DNA of 64,000 bases from Chloroflexota bacterium (GCA_016234555.1 JACRBJ010000016.1:25026-89025); one strand, 5' to 3'. Positions 41,534 to 50,487 are shown, counted from the stretch's first letter. Notes: generated by a model not told the origin, from the sequence alone. Numbers and translations are program-made.

Positions 41534-42949
41534 ATCCATGTCGGATTTAGGCACTTGGAGTTGCCTGACTTTTTCAAATTGCCCAGAATGAATCTGAAAA
41601 CCTCCAAGGACTGTTTCCAATACCGGCAGGAAATTGGCAACCCGTTTTGCGCGGATGACCCAATCCCATAGCGGCTCGAACTTTTTCCAGCCTCCCGCAT
41701 AGGCAAGATGCCTGAACTGGTTAGCAATCCCCTGATGCGTCTGCGAGGATTGGATAATGCTATCCCATTGATAGAATTCGTGGTATGCCCGCCAATAGCC
41801 AACCTCCAGTTCTTCGGCCGTCAAATGGCTGTGACGGAAGACTGTGTGCCGCGTATCGTATAAATCCCAATTGGATGTGGTGATGCGGTTTTCCGTTTTC
41901 ATCCTTTGATGGAGCGCCGTCCCCGGGTATGGCGTCAAAATGTGGAAGGTCGCGGTTTCAATTCCATGTTTAATCGCCCATTCGACCGTTCTGTCAAAGA
42001 CCGTTTTATCGTCATCGTCCATCCCGAAGACAAAACTGGCATTGATCATGACGCCCAGATCATGCAGGCGGCGGATCGCAGTGGAGTAATCACGGTTCAG
42101 GTTTTGGTGTTTGTGCTGTTTTTCAAGGTTCGCAGGATTGAGAGTTTCGAATCCTATAAACAGACTTCTCAGTCCGCTCTCGGCGGCTTTTTCGAGCAAA
42201 CCGGGCTTGAGGACGGATTGAACCATCCCTGCTGCCTGCCACAGGCGTCCCATGCCAGCCATCCCGTCGAAGAGACTCTTGGCAAAGCGCGGGTTTCCGA
42301 AGAGATGGTCGTCGAGAAAATACAGGTGTCTTCCGTGCAGGCTCTCGATTTCCGCTAATGCCCGATCTGTGGCAAGCGTGTAAAAGGATTTCCCGCCCGC
42401 GAAGAATGACTCCTTGTAACAAAAATCGCAGACGTGTGGACATCCGCGCGAGACGACAATCGAGTTGGGGACAAGATACAGGTGGCGTTTGATCAGGTCG
42501 CGGCGCGGAAAGGGGAGATTGGCCAGGGTACGGATTTCGGACGCGTATCTTTGTTTTGGCTGCCTTGCGCGAAAGTCGCGAAGAAAGATTTTCCACGTAT
42601 CCTCTCCCGGTCCGATAAAGATCGTGTCAGCATGTGCTTTTGCCTCCTCTGGAATTGAAGTCACCTGCAACCCGCCAAGACAAACATAAATTCCCCTGCT
42701 GCGGTAGTGGTCGGCAATTTCATAGGCGCGATATGCAGATGTGATATAGACTTGGAGCACAACAAGATCGGGGTCGTCGTTCAAATCAAGTGTCTCGACG
42801 TGTTCGTCCCAAATCGTGATTTCATCCGTGTCTTCAAGATATGCGGCGAGCGTCGCAAGCCCCAGCGGCGGAAATAGTGAGTACTTGATCGGTCTCCAAA
42901 ACGGGCTTTTGGCTTCCGTTAATGCGGGCAGGATCATTTTGACCTTCAT
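41528..42949 (-). CDS. B12-binding-domain radical SAM protein
   Basis: The 473-residue product has an N-terminal cobalamin-binding-like Rossmann domain (FPPLGLATLAAYLED; LVVLQVYITSAYRA) to about residue 135. The radical SAM motif CPHVCDFC lies near 180, then a TIM barrel (YFLDDHLFG, GFETLNP, SFVFGMDDDD, ILTPYPGTAL). This arrangement is typical of class B methyltransferases and of BchE/HpnP-like enzymes. The histidine of the DxHxxG B12 motif is not obvious, so cobalamin binding is uncertain. The substrate, perhaps a lipid or hopanoid-type molecule, cannot be deduced. Confidence 0.85.
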   Translation of the reverse strand: MKVKMILPALTEAKSPFWRPIKYSLFPPLGLATLAAYLEDTDEITIWDEHVETLDLNDDPDLVVLQVYITSAYRAYEIADHYRSRGIYVCLGGLQVTSIPEEAKAHADTIFIGPGEDTWKIFLRDFRARQPKQRYASEIRTLANLPFPRRDLIKRHLYLVPNSIVVSRGCPHVCDFCYKESFFAGGKSFYTLATDRALAEIESLHGRHLYFLDDHLFGNPRFAKSLFDGMAGMGRLWQAAGMVQSVLKPGLLEKAAESGLRSLFIGFETLNPANLEKQHKHQNLNRDYSTAIRRLHDLGVMINASFVFGMDDDDKTVFDRTVEWAIKHGIETATFHILTPYPGTALHQRMKTENRITTSNWDLYDTRHTVFRHSHLTAEELEVGYWRAYHEFYQWDSIIQSSQTHQGIANQFRHLAYAGGWKKFEPLWDWVIRAKRVANFLPVLETVLGGFQIHSGQFEKVRQLQVPKSDMDS

Positions 42950-43083
42950 CTTGTTTTCTCCTCTGGCTTTAAAAATAAAACTTTCACCAATTCAGGTTGA
43001 AGTTTCACCGGAAAGCGCTTGCGATCTGTGACAAAACCTTCTCAAAGAGTTCCAATCCCTATCAGTTTTTTTATATCCATCCC

Positions 43084-43112
43084 TTGCACCTCACCTCAAA
43101 ATCAATTACACT
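43084..43112 (+). promoter_or_regulatory. Promoter of the HerA-like ATPase gene
   Basis: TTGCAC (43084-43089), exactly 17 bases, then TACACT (43107-43112). The leader to ATG 43151 is about 30 bases with AGGAGA in place. Confidence 0.65.
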
Positions 43113-43150
43113 ACCCGTATAGCACGCACGTTCTACTCAGGAGAGATAAC

Positions 43151-45709
43151 ATGACCGACGATACCTTTTACCTCGGACGTATATTTGACCCCAAGACCGG
43201 CAAAGCGACAGCGAACCCTCTGCAATATGACCCCGCCGATTTGACAACTCACGCGGTTGTCACAGGCATGACAGGCTCAGGCAAGACGGGCTTGTGTGTG
43301 GCGCTGCTTGAGGAAGCTGCGCTACAGGGCATCCCCGCCATCATCATCGACCCCAAAGGCGACCTGACCAACCTGCTCCTGCATTTCCCGAATTTACTCC
43401 CGCAGGATTTCCAACCGTGGATCGATCCTGAAATGGAGCGCCGCACGGGCAAGTCCATGGAAGATATTGCAGCCGAAGCGGCATCTTCATGGCGTACGGG
43501 ATTAAAAGAATGGGGCATTGGTCCCGACAGGATTCAGCTTTTACAGGAGATGGTCAAGTTTGCCATCTACACCCCAGGCTCGGATTCAGGCATTCCCGTC
43601 AGCGTGCTTTCCTCGCTCGCCGCGCCAAAGATCGATTGGGAGTCCAACCGCGAAGTCCTGCGCGAACGCATCACCAGTACCGTTACGGCCCTGCTGGGTC
43701 TCGTCGGCATGACCGACCTTGACCCCATCCGCTCACGTGAACACATTTTGCTCTCGAATATTTTCGAAGCTCACTGGAGCGAAGGACGCGACATCGACCT
43801 GACCGAACTCATCCTTCAAACCCAAACCCCGCCCTTTGACAAACTCGGCGCCTTCCCTGTGGACACCTTCTTCCCGCCCAAAGACCGCATGGAACTGGCG
43901 ATGGTCTTGAATAACATTCTCGCCGCGCCTGCCTTTGAAACCTGGCGCGAAGGCGAATCCCTCGACATTCAAAGTCTGCTCTTCACCCCCGAAGGTCAGC
44001 CGCGCCACAGTATCTTCTACCTCGCGCACCTCTCGGATGGCGAGCGTATGTTCTTTGTTACCCTGCTGCTCTCCGCCGTCGAAACCTGGATGCGTACCCA
44101 AACAGGCTCCACTTCCCTGCGCGCCCTCCTCTACATGGATGAAATTTACGGCTACCTTCCGCCCACCGCCGTGCCGCCTTCAAAGGGTCCGCTCCTCCGC
44201 ATGTTGAAACAAGCCCGCGCCTTTGGTCTGGGACTTTTGCTCGCCACCCAAAACCCCGTTGACATCGATTACAAAGCCCTCTCCAACACGGGCACATGGC
44301 TCATTGGCAAACTGCAAACCGAACGCGACAAGAACCGCCTGCTCGACGGTCTTGAAAGCGCCGCTGGCGGCATCCCCCGCGCCGCGATGGACAAACTCAT
44401 CTCGTCGCTTGGCAAGCGTGTTTTTGTGATGCACAACGTCCACGAGAAAATGCCCGTGCTGATTCAAACTCGCTGGGCGATGAACTTCCTCGCTGGACCC
44501 ATGACCCGCACCCATATCCCATCTCTCAATCAGCTGGTCGGGGCCGGGGAATCCGCGCCCGTGCCTGCTCCTGTTTCGAGAAAAGCATCTACGCCCAAGC
44601 CTTCCGTCGAAGCCTTTCAGCCCATCCCCGTTTCATCCTCCCTGAGCGAAGTCGAAGTGGCGCAGCCCGCCCCCAGTCGTCAATCGTCGGTTGTCAATCG
44701 TCAATCAGATGGCAGCCTTACCAAGCCCACTCTCCCCGCTGGCATTCGTGAATATTTCCTGCCGCAAAACTACAGCCTGCCCGAAGCCTTCCAATCGGTG
44801 AAGAAGCCCATGCCGTCACAGGCGATGATTCAGGGTGTGATGTATCGCCCGACTTTGCTTGCCGCCGCTCAAGTGCGATTACTCGACCGCAAGTATGGCG
44901 TGGATAGCGAAGTTACCAAAGCCACCCTTGTTGACGCTTTGGATCGCCGTGGCGTTGTCCGCTGGGACGATTTCCCCTACGCCGGACCTTCGCTCGACAA
45001 AGTGGAAAACATGCCCGTAGCAGGTGCGCGTTTCAGCAGCATGGAATCCCCGCTCAATGATTCCAAGATGATGACCGCCCTGCAAAAGGACTTCACCGAT
45101 TGGCTTTTCCGCAACACCGAAGTCACCGCCCGCGCAAATGTCAGACTGAAAGTGTTCGGCGGACCCGATGTCAGCCAGGCGGAATTTATGAAAGCCTGCT
45201 CCGATGCCGCCCGTGAAGGACGCGATGCGGAACTTGAAAAGAAAGCCTCCGCGATTGATAAGAAGATCAAAAGCGTTGAAGACAAGTTGATAAAAGAGGA
45301 GCGCGAACTGCGCCAGGATCAGGAAGATTTGCGGAACCGCAATATCGAGACGGGACTTAGCGGCGTTGAAACAGTTGCCAGCTTTTTGGGTCTTGGTCGG
45401 AAGAAGAGCCTCTCCACTTCGGTTTCCAAATATCGCATGGCGCAAAATGCCAAGGAGGATGTGCAGGAATCGGAGGATGCCATCACGCAATACAAGCGGG
45501 AACTTGCCGACTTGCAACGCCAGCGCGAGGAAATCGAATCCGTGGTCAATGACAGTTGGGGTAGCGTTGTCAACGAAATCAGTGAAGTGAGCATCAAGCC
45601 GAAGAAGACCGATATTTACGTCAACCTCTTTGGCGTCGCCTGGAAGCCTTATTATATCGTCCAGGCTGGAGATGAGACCATCGAACTGCCCGCCTTTGGC
45701 GCGGAGTAG
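43151..45709 (+). CDS. HerA/FtsK-type ATPase (DUF853/DUF87-like) with coiled-coil C-terminus
   Basis: The start at ATG 43151 gives 852 residues. Walker A GMTGSGKTGL lies near residue 38, IDPKGDLTNLL near 65 and Walker B LLYMDEIYGYLP near 325, followed by arginine-rich LATQNPVDIDYKAL. This is the HerA-like fold that pumps DNA or remodels protein complexes. From about 690 to 805 a charged Lys/Glu region (KKIKSVEDKLIKEERELRQ) predicts a long coiled coil. A linker near residue 510-525 (PSRQSSVVNRQSDG) is encoded by a 7-nt tandem repeat. No NurA nuclease is adjacent. Confidence 0.82.
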   Translation: MTDDTFYLGRIFDPKTGKATANPLQYDPADLTTHAVVTGMTGSGKTGLCVALLEEAALQGIPAIIIDPKGDLTNLLLHFPNLLPQDFQPWIDPEMERRTGKSMEDIAAEAASSWRTGLKEWGIGPDRIQLLQEMVKFAIYTPGSDSGIPVSVLSSLAAPKIDWESNREVLRERITSTVTALLGLVGMTDLDPIRSREHILLSNIFEAHWSEGRDIDLTELILQTQTPPFDKLGAFPVDTFFPPKDRMELAMVLNNILAAPAFETWREGESLDIQSLLFTPEGQPRHSIFYLAHLSDGERMFFVTLLLSAVETWMRTQTGSTSLRALLYMDEIYGYLPPTAVPPSKGPLLRMLKQARAFGLGLLLATQNPVDIDYKALSNTGTWLIGKLQTERDKNRLLDGLESAAGGIPRAAMDKLISSLGKRVFVMHNVHEKMPVLIQTRWAMNFLAGPMTRTHIPSLNQLVGAGESAPVPAPVSRKASTPKPSVEAFQPIPVSSSLSEVEVAQPAPSRQSSVVNRQSDGSLTKPTLPAGIREYFLPQNYSLPEAFQSVKKPMPSQAMIQGVMYRPTLLAAAQVRLLDRKYGVDSEVTKATLVDALDRRGVVRWDDFPYAGPSLDKVENMPVAGARFSSMESPLNDSKMMTALQKDFTDWLFRNTEVTARANVRLKVFGGPDVSQAEFMKACSDAAREGRDAELEKKASAIDKKIKSVEDKLIKEERELRQDQEDLRNRNIETGLSGVETVASFLGLGRKKSLSTSVSKYRMAQNAKEDVQESEDAITQYKRELADLQRQREEIESVVNDSWGSVVNEISEVSIKPKKTDIYVNLFGVAWKPYYIVQAGDETIELPAFGAE
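44675..44709. repeat. 7-nt tandem repeat inside the HerA-like gene
   Basis: Units of AATCGTC/GGTTGTC type repeat with a 7-nt period and encode a Ser/Arg/Gln linker. Confidence 0.6.
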
Positions 45710-45716
45710 ATTCTAT

Positions 45717-45767
45717 AAACCTGTCAGGTTTCTGGTGTAAGGTAGTGACGACTTCAAGTCGTCACTA
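45717..45767. repeat. Two palindromes between the ATPase and methyltransferase genes
   Basis: AAACCTG-T-CAGGTTT (45717-45731) is followed by a 25-base perfect palindrome at 45743-45767 centred on GACTTCAAGTC. The first shares its arm with the hairpin at 54776; the second shares its centre with the palindrome at 35499. Confidence 0.7.
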
Positions 45768-45787
45768 TGCTTTAAAGGACAAATCAC

Positions 45788-46375
45788 ATGAGTATCTTCA
45801 TTCTTTTACTGGCGCTGGCAATTTGGGGCGTCGTTCATTCCTTCCTTGCTTCTCACATGGCAAAAGACCTCTTCCGCCTGAAAGCCGGCAGCATGGATTT
45901 TTACCGCCTGGCTTACAACGTTTTTGCGGGAATCAGTTTCCTGCCCATTCTGTATTTGATGGCGACCCTGCCCAACCAGCCGGTGTACGAAGTCCCATCC
46001 CCGTGGAATCTGGTCATGTTCGGCGGACAATTGCTGTCGCTCGTTTTGCTCGCAGTTGCCTTCCTGCAAACAGATGCGCTTTCCTTTGTCGGCTTGCGTC
46101 AGCTTTTTGAAGCGGAGAAATCAGGCGCGCTGGTCGTTCACGGATTGTACAAAGTTGTGCGGCATCCGCTATACACGTTCAGCCTGCTCTTTATCTGGCT
46201 CACGCCGAGCGTTTCGCAAAACTCGCTTACGGTATACATTGGCGCGACGGCTTACATTTTGATCGGTACATATTTCGAGGAACGCAAGCTCCTGCGCGAA
46301 TTTGGTGAGGCGTATGCCAATTACAAAAAGTCCACGCCGATGTTGATTCCCGGGTTGGTGTCTGGGAGAAAATAA
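45788..46375 (+). CDS. NnrU/isoprenylcysteine-methyltransferase-like membrane protein
   Basis: The 195-residue product has about five membrane segments and the C-terminal pattern VVHGLYKVVRHPLYTFSL followed by EERKLLREFGEAYANYKKSTP. That pattern is shared by ICMT/PEMT-type membrane methyltransferases and NnrU. The HPLY and E-x-R-x-L elements are the usual SAM-site residues of the family. No partner gene hints at a substrate. Confidence 0.75.
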   Translation: MSIFILLLALAIWGVVHSFLASHMAKDLFRLKAGSMDFYRLAYNVFAGISFLPILYLMATLPNQPVYEVPSPWNLVMFGGQLLSLVLLAVAFLQTDALSFVGLRQLFEAEKSGALVVHGLYKVVRHPLYTFSLLFIWLTPSVSQNSLTVYIGATAYILIGTYFEERKLLREFGEAYANYKKSTPMLIPGLVSGRK

Positions 46376-46377
46376 CA

Positions 46378-46409
46378 AAAAATTCCCGACCGAAATCGGG
46401 AATTTTTTT
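46378..46409. terminator. Bidirectional terminator
   Basis: AAAAATTCCCGA (46378-46389) pairs with TCGGGAATTTTT (46396-46407), with T runs on both strands. It serves the convergent methyltransferase and RNHCP genes. Confidence 0.9.
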
Positions 46410-46411
46410 AC

Positions 46412-46873
46412 TCAATCGGTCAGCGCCCCTTGACCAAAAAGTTGAGCGTGGACGATCTCGACATCTTTTATATCCAGCATCACAATGCCTTGTTGGTCGT
46501 AAAAATCATCCTGATCGACATCGAGTGACGTCTCGAAAACAGAAAGAAGCGCCTCGGCGTCATCGTCTGCGGCGACGCGGTTGATCGAGACTGCGGTGCA
46601 ATCCACGCAGGCGTGGACCAGCATCAGCTCGCCGCGTGGATCGGGCTGGTATTTGTTCCTGCTCCTTTTCAGGGTCAGCCCGATGGGCTTCATCCCAGCC
46701 TTGCAAGCCGAGAGACGGTCGCCTGCGGAATACAAGTCAAGGTGACATGACCACAGGCAGTAGGGACAGTGGTTGCGGTTGTTGACTCCCGAAAGCAGGT
46801 GCATGTTGGAAACAGGGACGCCGCAGTTGGCGCAACGGAAGTCTCCGAAGGAGGATGGCGAATGATTTCTCAT
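46412..46873 (-). CDS. RNHCP-domain zinc protein
   Basis: From ATG 46873 the product has 153 residues. It contains a cysteine-rich block (FRCANCGVPV, NNRNHCPYCLWSCH) that gives the RNHCP family its name, so zinc binding is very likely. The C-terminal half holds an acidic stretch and no other known motif. Its ATG overlaps the rsgA stop (ATGA), so translation is coupled and a ribosome-related role is attractive. A longer in-frame extension to 47269 lies inside rsgA and was rejected. Confidence 0.88.
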   Translation of the reverse strand: MRNHSPSSFGDFRCANCGVPVSNMHLLSGVNNRNHCPYCLWSCHLDLYSAGDRLSACKAGMKPIGLTLKRSRNKYQPDPRGELMLVHACVDCTAVSINRVAADDDAEALLSVFETSLDVDQDDFYDQQGIVMLDIKDVEIVHAQLFGQGALTD

Positions 46874-47799
46874 AGCTCCTCCCGCAAACGCATGTAATTT
46901 TGATAGCGGTACGGATTGACATGCCCATCCATGACTGCCTTGCGGATGGCGCAGCCCGGTTCGCGGTCGTGCTGGCAGCTTAGCCCGAACTTGCATTGAC
47001 CCACATAGCGGGTCATCTCTGGGAAGAGGGACGCGAGTTCTTCCGCGTGGATATTCCACAGTCCAAACTCGCGGATGCCGGGTGTGTCCACCAGCCTGCC
47101 GCCGAAGTCCAGTTCGAACATTTGCAGGTGACTGGTGGTATGGCGTCCCTTGCCGACCTCTCCGCTGCTGACTGATTTGACGCGCAAGCCGAGATCCGGC
47201 TGAAGCGCATTCATCAATGAGGTCTTGCCTACGCCCGATTTGCCGACCAGCACAGACATGCGTCCGCACAGGGCTTGTTTGAGTTCTTCAACTCCCTCGC
47301 CTGTGGACGCGCACACCAGATGGGTCGGGTAGCCGATGCGGCGATAGATATCCAGATCAGCTTCCAGCGCATCGTTCTCGCTGGCAAGGTCCATTTTGGT
47401 GATGACGATTTGCGACGATAACCCGGCGGCTTCGGCAGCGACCAGATAGCGGTCAAGCAATCCCCACTTTGGGGTGGGGCTGGCAGCGGCAAACACGGGC
47501 AGGACCTGATCCGCATTCGCCGCGATGACCTGTTCAAAGACGCGTTGACCGGAAACTGGCAGCGGGCGTGAAAATTTAGAGCGGCGTGGCAATATCTCGG
47601 TGATGATGCCGCAGCCCTGTCCTATATCCAGAAGGCGGACCTGGTCGCCAATCGCAACTGGGTCGGCGGTGGAGTGAGTCGATTTATATAAACGGGACGA
47701 GAGTTCGCAGTCGATCTCGTGACCGTTTGTGTGGACGGTGTAATGTCCGGTGGATTTCCGAAATACGACACCCTGGTCGTTTTCGTCTGTAATGTTCAT
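46870..47799 (-). CDS. rsgA: Ribosome small-subunit GTPase RsgA
   Basis: The product is a circularly permuted GTPase that helps 30S maturation. An OB domain comes first (GVVFRKSTGHYTV), then G4 ITKMDLA, G1 GKSGVGKTSLMN, G3 VDTPGIREFG and a C-terminal zinc site C-x-FGLSC-x-H with EPGC. I start at ATG 47799 (309 residues); a GTG at 47853 would add 18. A different frame of 72 codons with a strong ribosome site overlaps this 5' end. Two related hairpins lie upstream. Confidence 0.93.
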   Translation of the reverse strand: MNITDENDQGVVFRKSTGHYTVHTNGHEIDCELSSRLYKSTHSTADPVAIGDQVRLLDIGQGCGIITEILPRRSKFSRPLPVSGQRVFEQVIAANADQVLPVFAAASPTPKWGLLDRYLVAAEAAGLSSQIVITKMDLASENDALEADLDIYRRIGYPTHLVCASTGEGVEELKQALCGRMSVLVGKSGVGKTSLMNALQPDLGLRVKSVSSGEVGKGRHTTSHLQMFELDFGGRLVDTPGIREFGLWNIHAEELASLFPEMTRYVGQCKFGLSCQHDREPGCAIRKAVMDGHVNPYRYQNYMRLREEL

Positions 47800-47902
47800 T
47801 GCTAAAAATTCCTGTAGTGATTGTTTGATAAAGGTTCGATGCGTGCCGTCCACGCTTGCGGACGGGGAATGATTGGACTGCTTGTACTACTTGGGCCGAC
47901 AT
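47684..47902 (-). CDS. Possible 72-residue leader protein overlapping rsgA
   Basis: ATG 47902 follows AAGGAG by about six bases, the best ribosome site near rsgA, and reads 72 codons in another frame, ending inside rsgA. The product is very basic (MSAQVVQAVQSFPVRKRG start) and resembles nothing known to me. It may be a translated leader that couples to rsgA, or the rsgA N-terminus may be frameshifted in this sequence. Confidence 0.35.
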   Translation of the reverse strand: MSAQVVQAVQSFPVRKRGRHASNLYQTITTGIFSNEHYRRKRPGCRISEIHRTLHRPHKRSRDRLRTLVPFI

Positions 47903-47927
47903 AAAATTCTCCTTGTCTGAAAAATAA

Positions 47928-47957
47928 AAACCGCCACGGAAATTTCCGTGGCGGTTT
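47928..47957. promoter_or_regulatory. 30-base perfect palindrome in the rsgA leader (hairpin A)
   Basis: AAACCGCCACGGAAA and its exact complement are adjacent. On the minus strand it is followed by TTATTTTTC and then the AAGGAG of the leader frame, so it can act as terminator or attenuator. Confidence 0.65.
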
Positions 47958-48324
47958 GATGATCGAACGTCCAGCGCTGGTTGCTTGCAATGCAAAAGGA
48001 CGCAGCTCATTAAATTAAAAGCCACGGACATAGGAACGTCCGTGGCTGTGGATCTAAAAGATCGATCTTCGCTTACGCAGGGACGCGCCTATGGGATTCT
48101 TTGCAAACAAGAACCGATGCTGAATTGAACAAAAAAATACGTGTTTCCTTTTCCTTGAAAATATGGCTGGTTTTGACCAACTGCCCTGTAGTTTATCAGC
48201 GCGGGAAACGGTTGTCAAGTAAATAGCGGCGATGTCGCATGGCAAACAAAGGACGGGCGTTTTTGCCCATGTTACAATACCGATGAAATTTTTGCCATTC
48301 CCAACCTACCTTTGGAAGTGATCC
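47958..48324. other. Divergent leader region between rsgA and the response regulator
   Basis: Apart from the hairpins at 47928 and 48020, this stretch has no open frame with a ribosome site. It must hold the promoters for both directions, but I could not place convincing hexamers. Confidence 0.4.
48020..48047. promoter_or_regulatory. Second hairpin in the rsgA leader (hairpin B)
   Basis: AGCCACGGAC and GTCCGTGGCT pair over an 8-base loop and are followed on the minus strand by TTTTAATTT. Its arms share GCCACGGA/TCCGTGGC with hairpin A, so arms could exchange partners. Confidence 0.6.
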
Positions 48325-48696
48325 ATGACTAAAATCCTGCTGGTTGAAGACATTCCCGATAACGCTGAACTTGTCCGCAAGGCATTGTCGGGGCATGATT
48401 ACGAGATCATCCATGCGCCTGACGCCGAGACGGGATTGAGCCTTGCGCTGGAATATATCCCCGATTTGATCCTGCTTGACCTTGGGTTGCCGGACTACGA
48501 CGGGCAAACGCTGGCAGGCTGGCTGCGCGCCGAACCAGTTTTGGATTCCACGCGGATTGTCGCTTTCACGGCCTGGCCCGAGGAGACGGCAAAAACCATG
48601 GTCGAAAGTTATGGCTTCGATGGTTACATCTGCAAGCCGATTGGCAGGGTGAGCGACTTTCTTGCAAAAATCGACTCTTATCTGAGAGTTCCATAA
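48325..48696 (+). CDS. Single-domain response regulator
   Basis: The 123-residue receiver domain has all key residues: acidic E8-D9, phospho-acceptor D52 in LLDLGLPD, T82 and K104 in CKPIG. There is no output domain, so it probably passes a phosphoryl signal to another protein, as CheY- or DivK-like proteins do. No histidine kinase is nearby. The acetyltransferase gene begins at the very next base. Confidence 0.92.
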   Translation: MTKILLVEDIPDNAELVRKALSGHDYEIIHAPDAETGLSLALEYIPDLILLDLGLPDYDGQTLAGWLRAEPVLDSTRIVAFTAWPEETAKTMVESYGFDGYICKPIGRVSDFLAKIDSYLRVP

Positions 48697-49581
48697 ATGC
48701 CGACAGTTGACAATACCACCGCCGTCAGGCTGATTCCAGTCAGTCAGTTTTCCGATGAACAGCTTGCGGCAATTTATAACCAGACCCGTGTGGATTACCT
48801 GGTGCCGATGCCGATGAACGCGGCGCGGCTTGGCGAGTACGTCAAGACCTATGACGTGAGCCGCGAAGATTCCCTGGTCGCCACCACCGAGGATGGGGAA
48901 ATGCTGGGCGTCAACATGCTTGGGCTGCGCAAGGGACGGGCGTGGATCACGCGTCTGGGAGTGCTTCCGAATACACGCCGTCATGGGGTGGGGCAGCTTT
49001 TAATGGAGAGCCTGATACAAAAGGCGGAGGACCTGTCCATCCATTTTGTCATGCTCGAAGTCATCAAGAATAATACGCCGGCTCACCAGCTCTTTTTGAA
49101 ACTCGGATTTTACGAAGTGGGCGAGCTGCTGGTTTTGCGCCATTCCCCGCTGACTCATGCGGTTGATCCCATTGTGGCGGATGCCCGCCGGCTGGAACGC
49201 CACGACGCGATGACGCTCGTCGGTTGGGATCGTGGCACACAGCCCTGGACGAATCAATCCGAATCGTTGTTCAATGCCCATGAGGTGTCTGGTCTGCAAT
49301 TGGAGCTTGCGGATGGCAGCCGCGGCTGGTTGGTTTACCAGCGCCAGAAGTTTTTGCTGACCCGTTTTGCCTTCAAAACCGAAGCGGGCGACCCAGCGAC
49401 GGTGGCGTATGCCCTGCTCTCGCATTTGCACAACCAATATCCGCGCCTCGATACGCAGGTGGAAAACATTCAGGTCAACGATCCGCACCTGCCCGCGTTT
49501 TACCGCATGGGATACGTCGAAGCCTTCCGCCGCATCGAGATGTGGCGCGGGACTCCCCCACCTGAGATTCAGAAACAATGA
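48697..49581 (+). CDS. GNAT-family acetyltransferase with C-terminal extension
   Basis: The first 150 residues form a GNAT domain with the acetyl-CoA loop VLPNTRRHGVGQLLMESL and the NNTPAHQLFLKLGF motif. The second half (about 160-290) may be a degenerate GNAT repeat, ending in LPAFYRMGYVEAFRRIEMW. The acceptor substrate is unknown. It abuts the response regulator gene and overlaps the next gene by four bases, forming a three-gene operon. Confidence 0.82.
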   Translation: MPTVDNTTAVRLIPVSQFSDEQLAAIYNQTRVDYLVPMPMNAARLGEYVKTYDVSREDSLVATTEDGEMLGVNMLGLRKGRAWITRLGVLPNTRRHGVGQLLMESLIQKAEDLSIHFVMLEVIKNNTPAHQLFLKLGFYEVGELLVLRHSPLTHAVDPIVADARRLERHDAMTLVGWDRGTQPWTNQSESLFNAHEVSGLQLELADGSRGWLVYQRQKFLLTRFAFKTEAGDPATVAYALLSHLHNQYPRLDTQVENIQVNDPHLPAFYRMGYVEAFRRIEMWRGTPPPEIQKQ

Positions 49582-50411
49582 ACCGAATCGTCGTTTGTGG
49601 CTTGGTGGTTGTGGCGCTTGCCGCGTGCGCCCCGGGCGGGGACGTGGTTCCGTCGGTGGCGACCAGCCCTCTACCGGTAACCAACCCTCCGCCCAGTCTG
49701 GTTGCGCCAACGATCCAGGTGGAGCTTTCCGCGACGCCTGCTCTCCAATCCACCGCAACCGTCGCCCCGTCGTGCAATCCAATCAAAATCATGCCGCTTG
49801 GCGATTCCATCACGTACGGCGAGGGGATTCCCAGCTACGGCGGATATCGGAACCTGCTGGGCGCGCTGCTGGAGAGCGAGGGGATTCAGTTCGATTTTGT
49901 CGGCTCGCAACAGAGCGGCGGGGAGGCGCTTGCCGACCCCGATAACGAGGGGCATCCCGGCTGGCGGATTTCCAACGTCCGCAAGGCGATTGCCGAGGAA
50001 GGCTGGCTCGAAACCTACCAGCCGGATATCATCCTGCTGCACATCGGCTCGAACGACCTGTTGAATACCACTCCCAAAAAACAACCCTACACGAATTTGG
50101 CAGCCACCTCGGAAGATCTCTCCGGGCTTTTGGACGATATTCTCACGCGCCTGCCCGAAACGCATATCATTGTCGCCCGCATCGTCCGCCTGCGCTGGGG
50201 ATCCGACTCGAATCACGTTTATTTCAATAACGCCATCCCGGAGATTGTCGCGTCCAGGGGCGGACAAGTTTCGGTGGTGGATATGCAGGACATCCTCATC
50301 AGGAGCGATTTCGTCACCCTGTATCATCCCAACCCGCGGGGCTATGACAAGATGGCGCATGCCTGGTTGAACGCAATTCTGGCGCTTGATTTGGGGAAGT
50401 GCGCTCCGTAA
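49578..50411 (+). CDS. SGNH/GDSL-hydrolase lipoprotein
   Basis: A lipoprotein signal (LAAC, Cys17) and a Pro/Ala/Thr linker to about residue 65 precede an SGNH hydrolase domain. Catalytic blocks are LGDSITYGEG (Ser77), HIGSNDL and HPNPRGYDKM with the catalytic histidine near residue 254. Such exported enzymes remove acyl or acetyl groups from lipids or polysaccharides. Overlap with the acetyltransferase gene suggests co-expression. Confidence 0.88.
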   Translation: MNRIVVCGLVVVALAACAPGGDVVPSVATSPLPVTNPPPSLVAPTIQVELSATPALQSTATVAPSCNPIKIMPLGDSITYGEGIPSYGGYRNLLGALLESEGIQFDFVGSQQSGGEALADPDNEGHPGWRISNVRKAIAEEGWLETYQPDIILLHIGSNDLLNTTPKKQPYTNLAATSEDLSGLLDDILTRLPETHIIVARIVRLRWGSDSNHVYFNNAIPEIVASRGGQVSVVDMQDILIRSDFVTLYHPNPRGYDKMAHAWLNAILALDLGKCAP

Positions 50412-50487
50412 GCCTACAATAGCTCGCAAAACATGTCTGGAAATGCGGGGGAGCGGATTAATTTTCCTCTTGCGTTTTAATCAGAAT

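Noticed and set aside
46874..47269. N-terminal extension of the RNHCP frame
   Set aside because: It runs inside rsgA in another frame; the ATG at 46873 with ATGA coupling starts the conserved RNHCP domain.
47958..48324. tRNA or other structured RNA gene between rsgA and the response regulator
   Set aside because: No cloverleaf or TTCGA-type T-arm could be found; only the two hairpins stand out.
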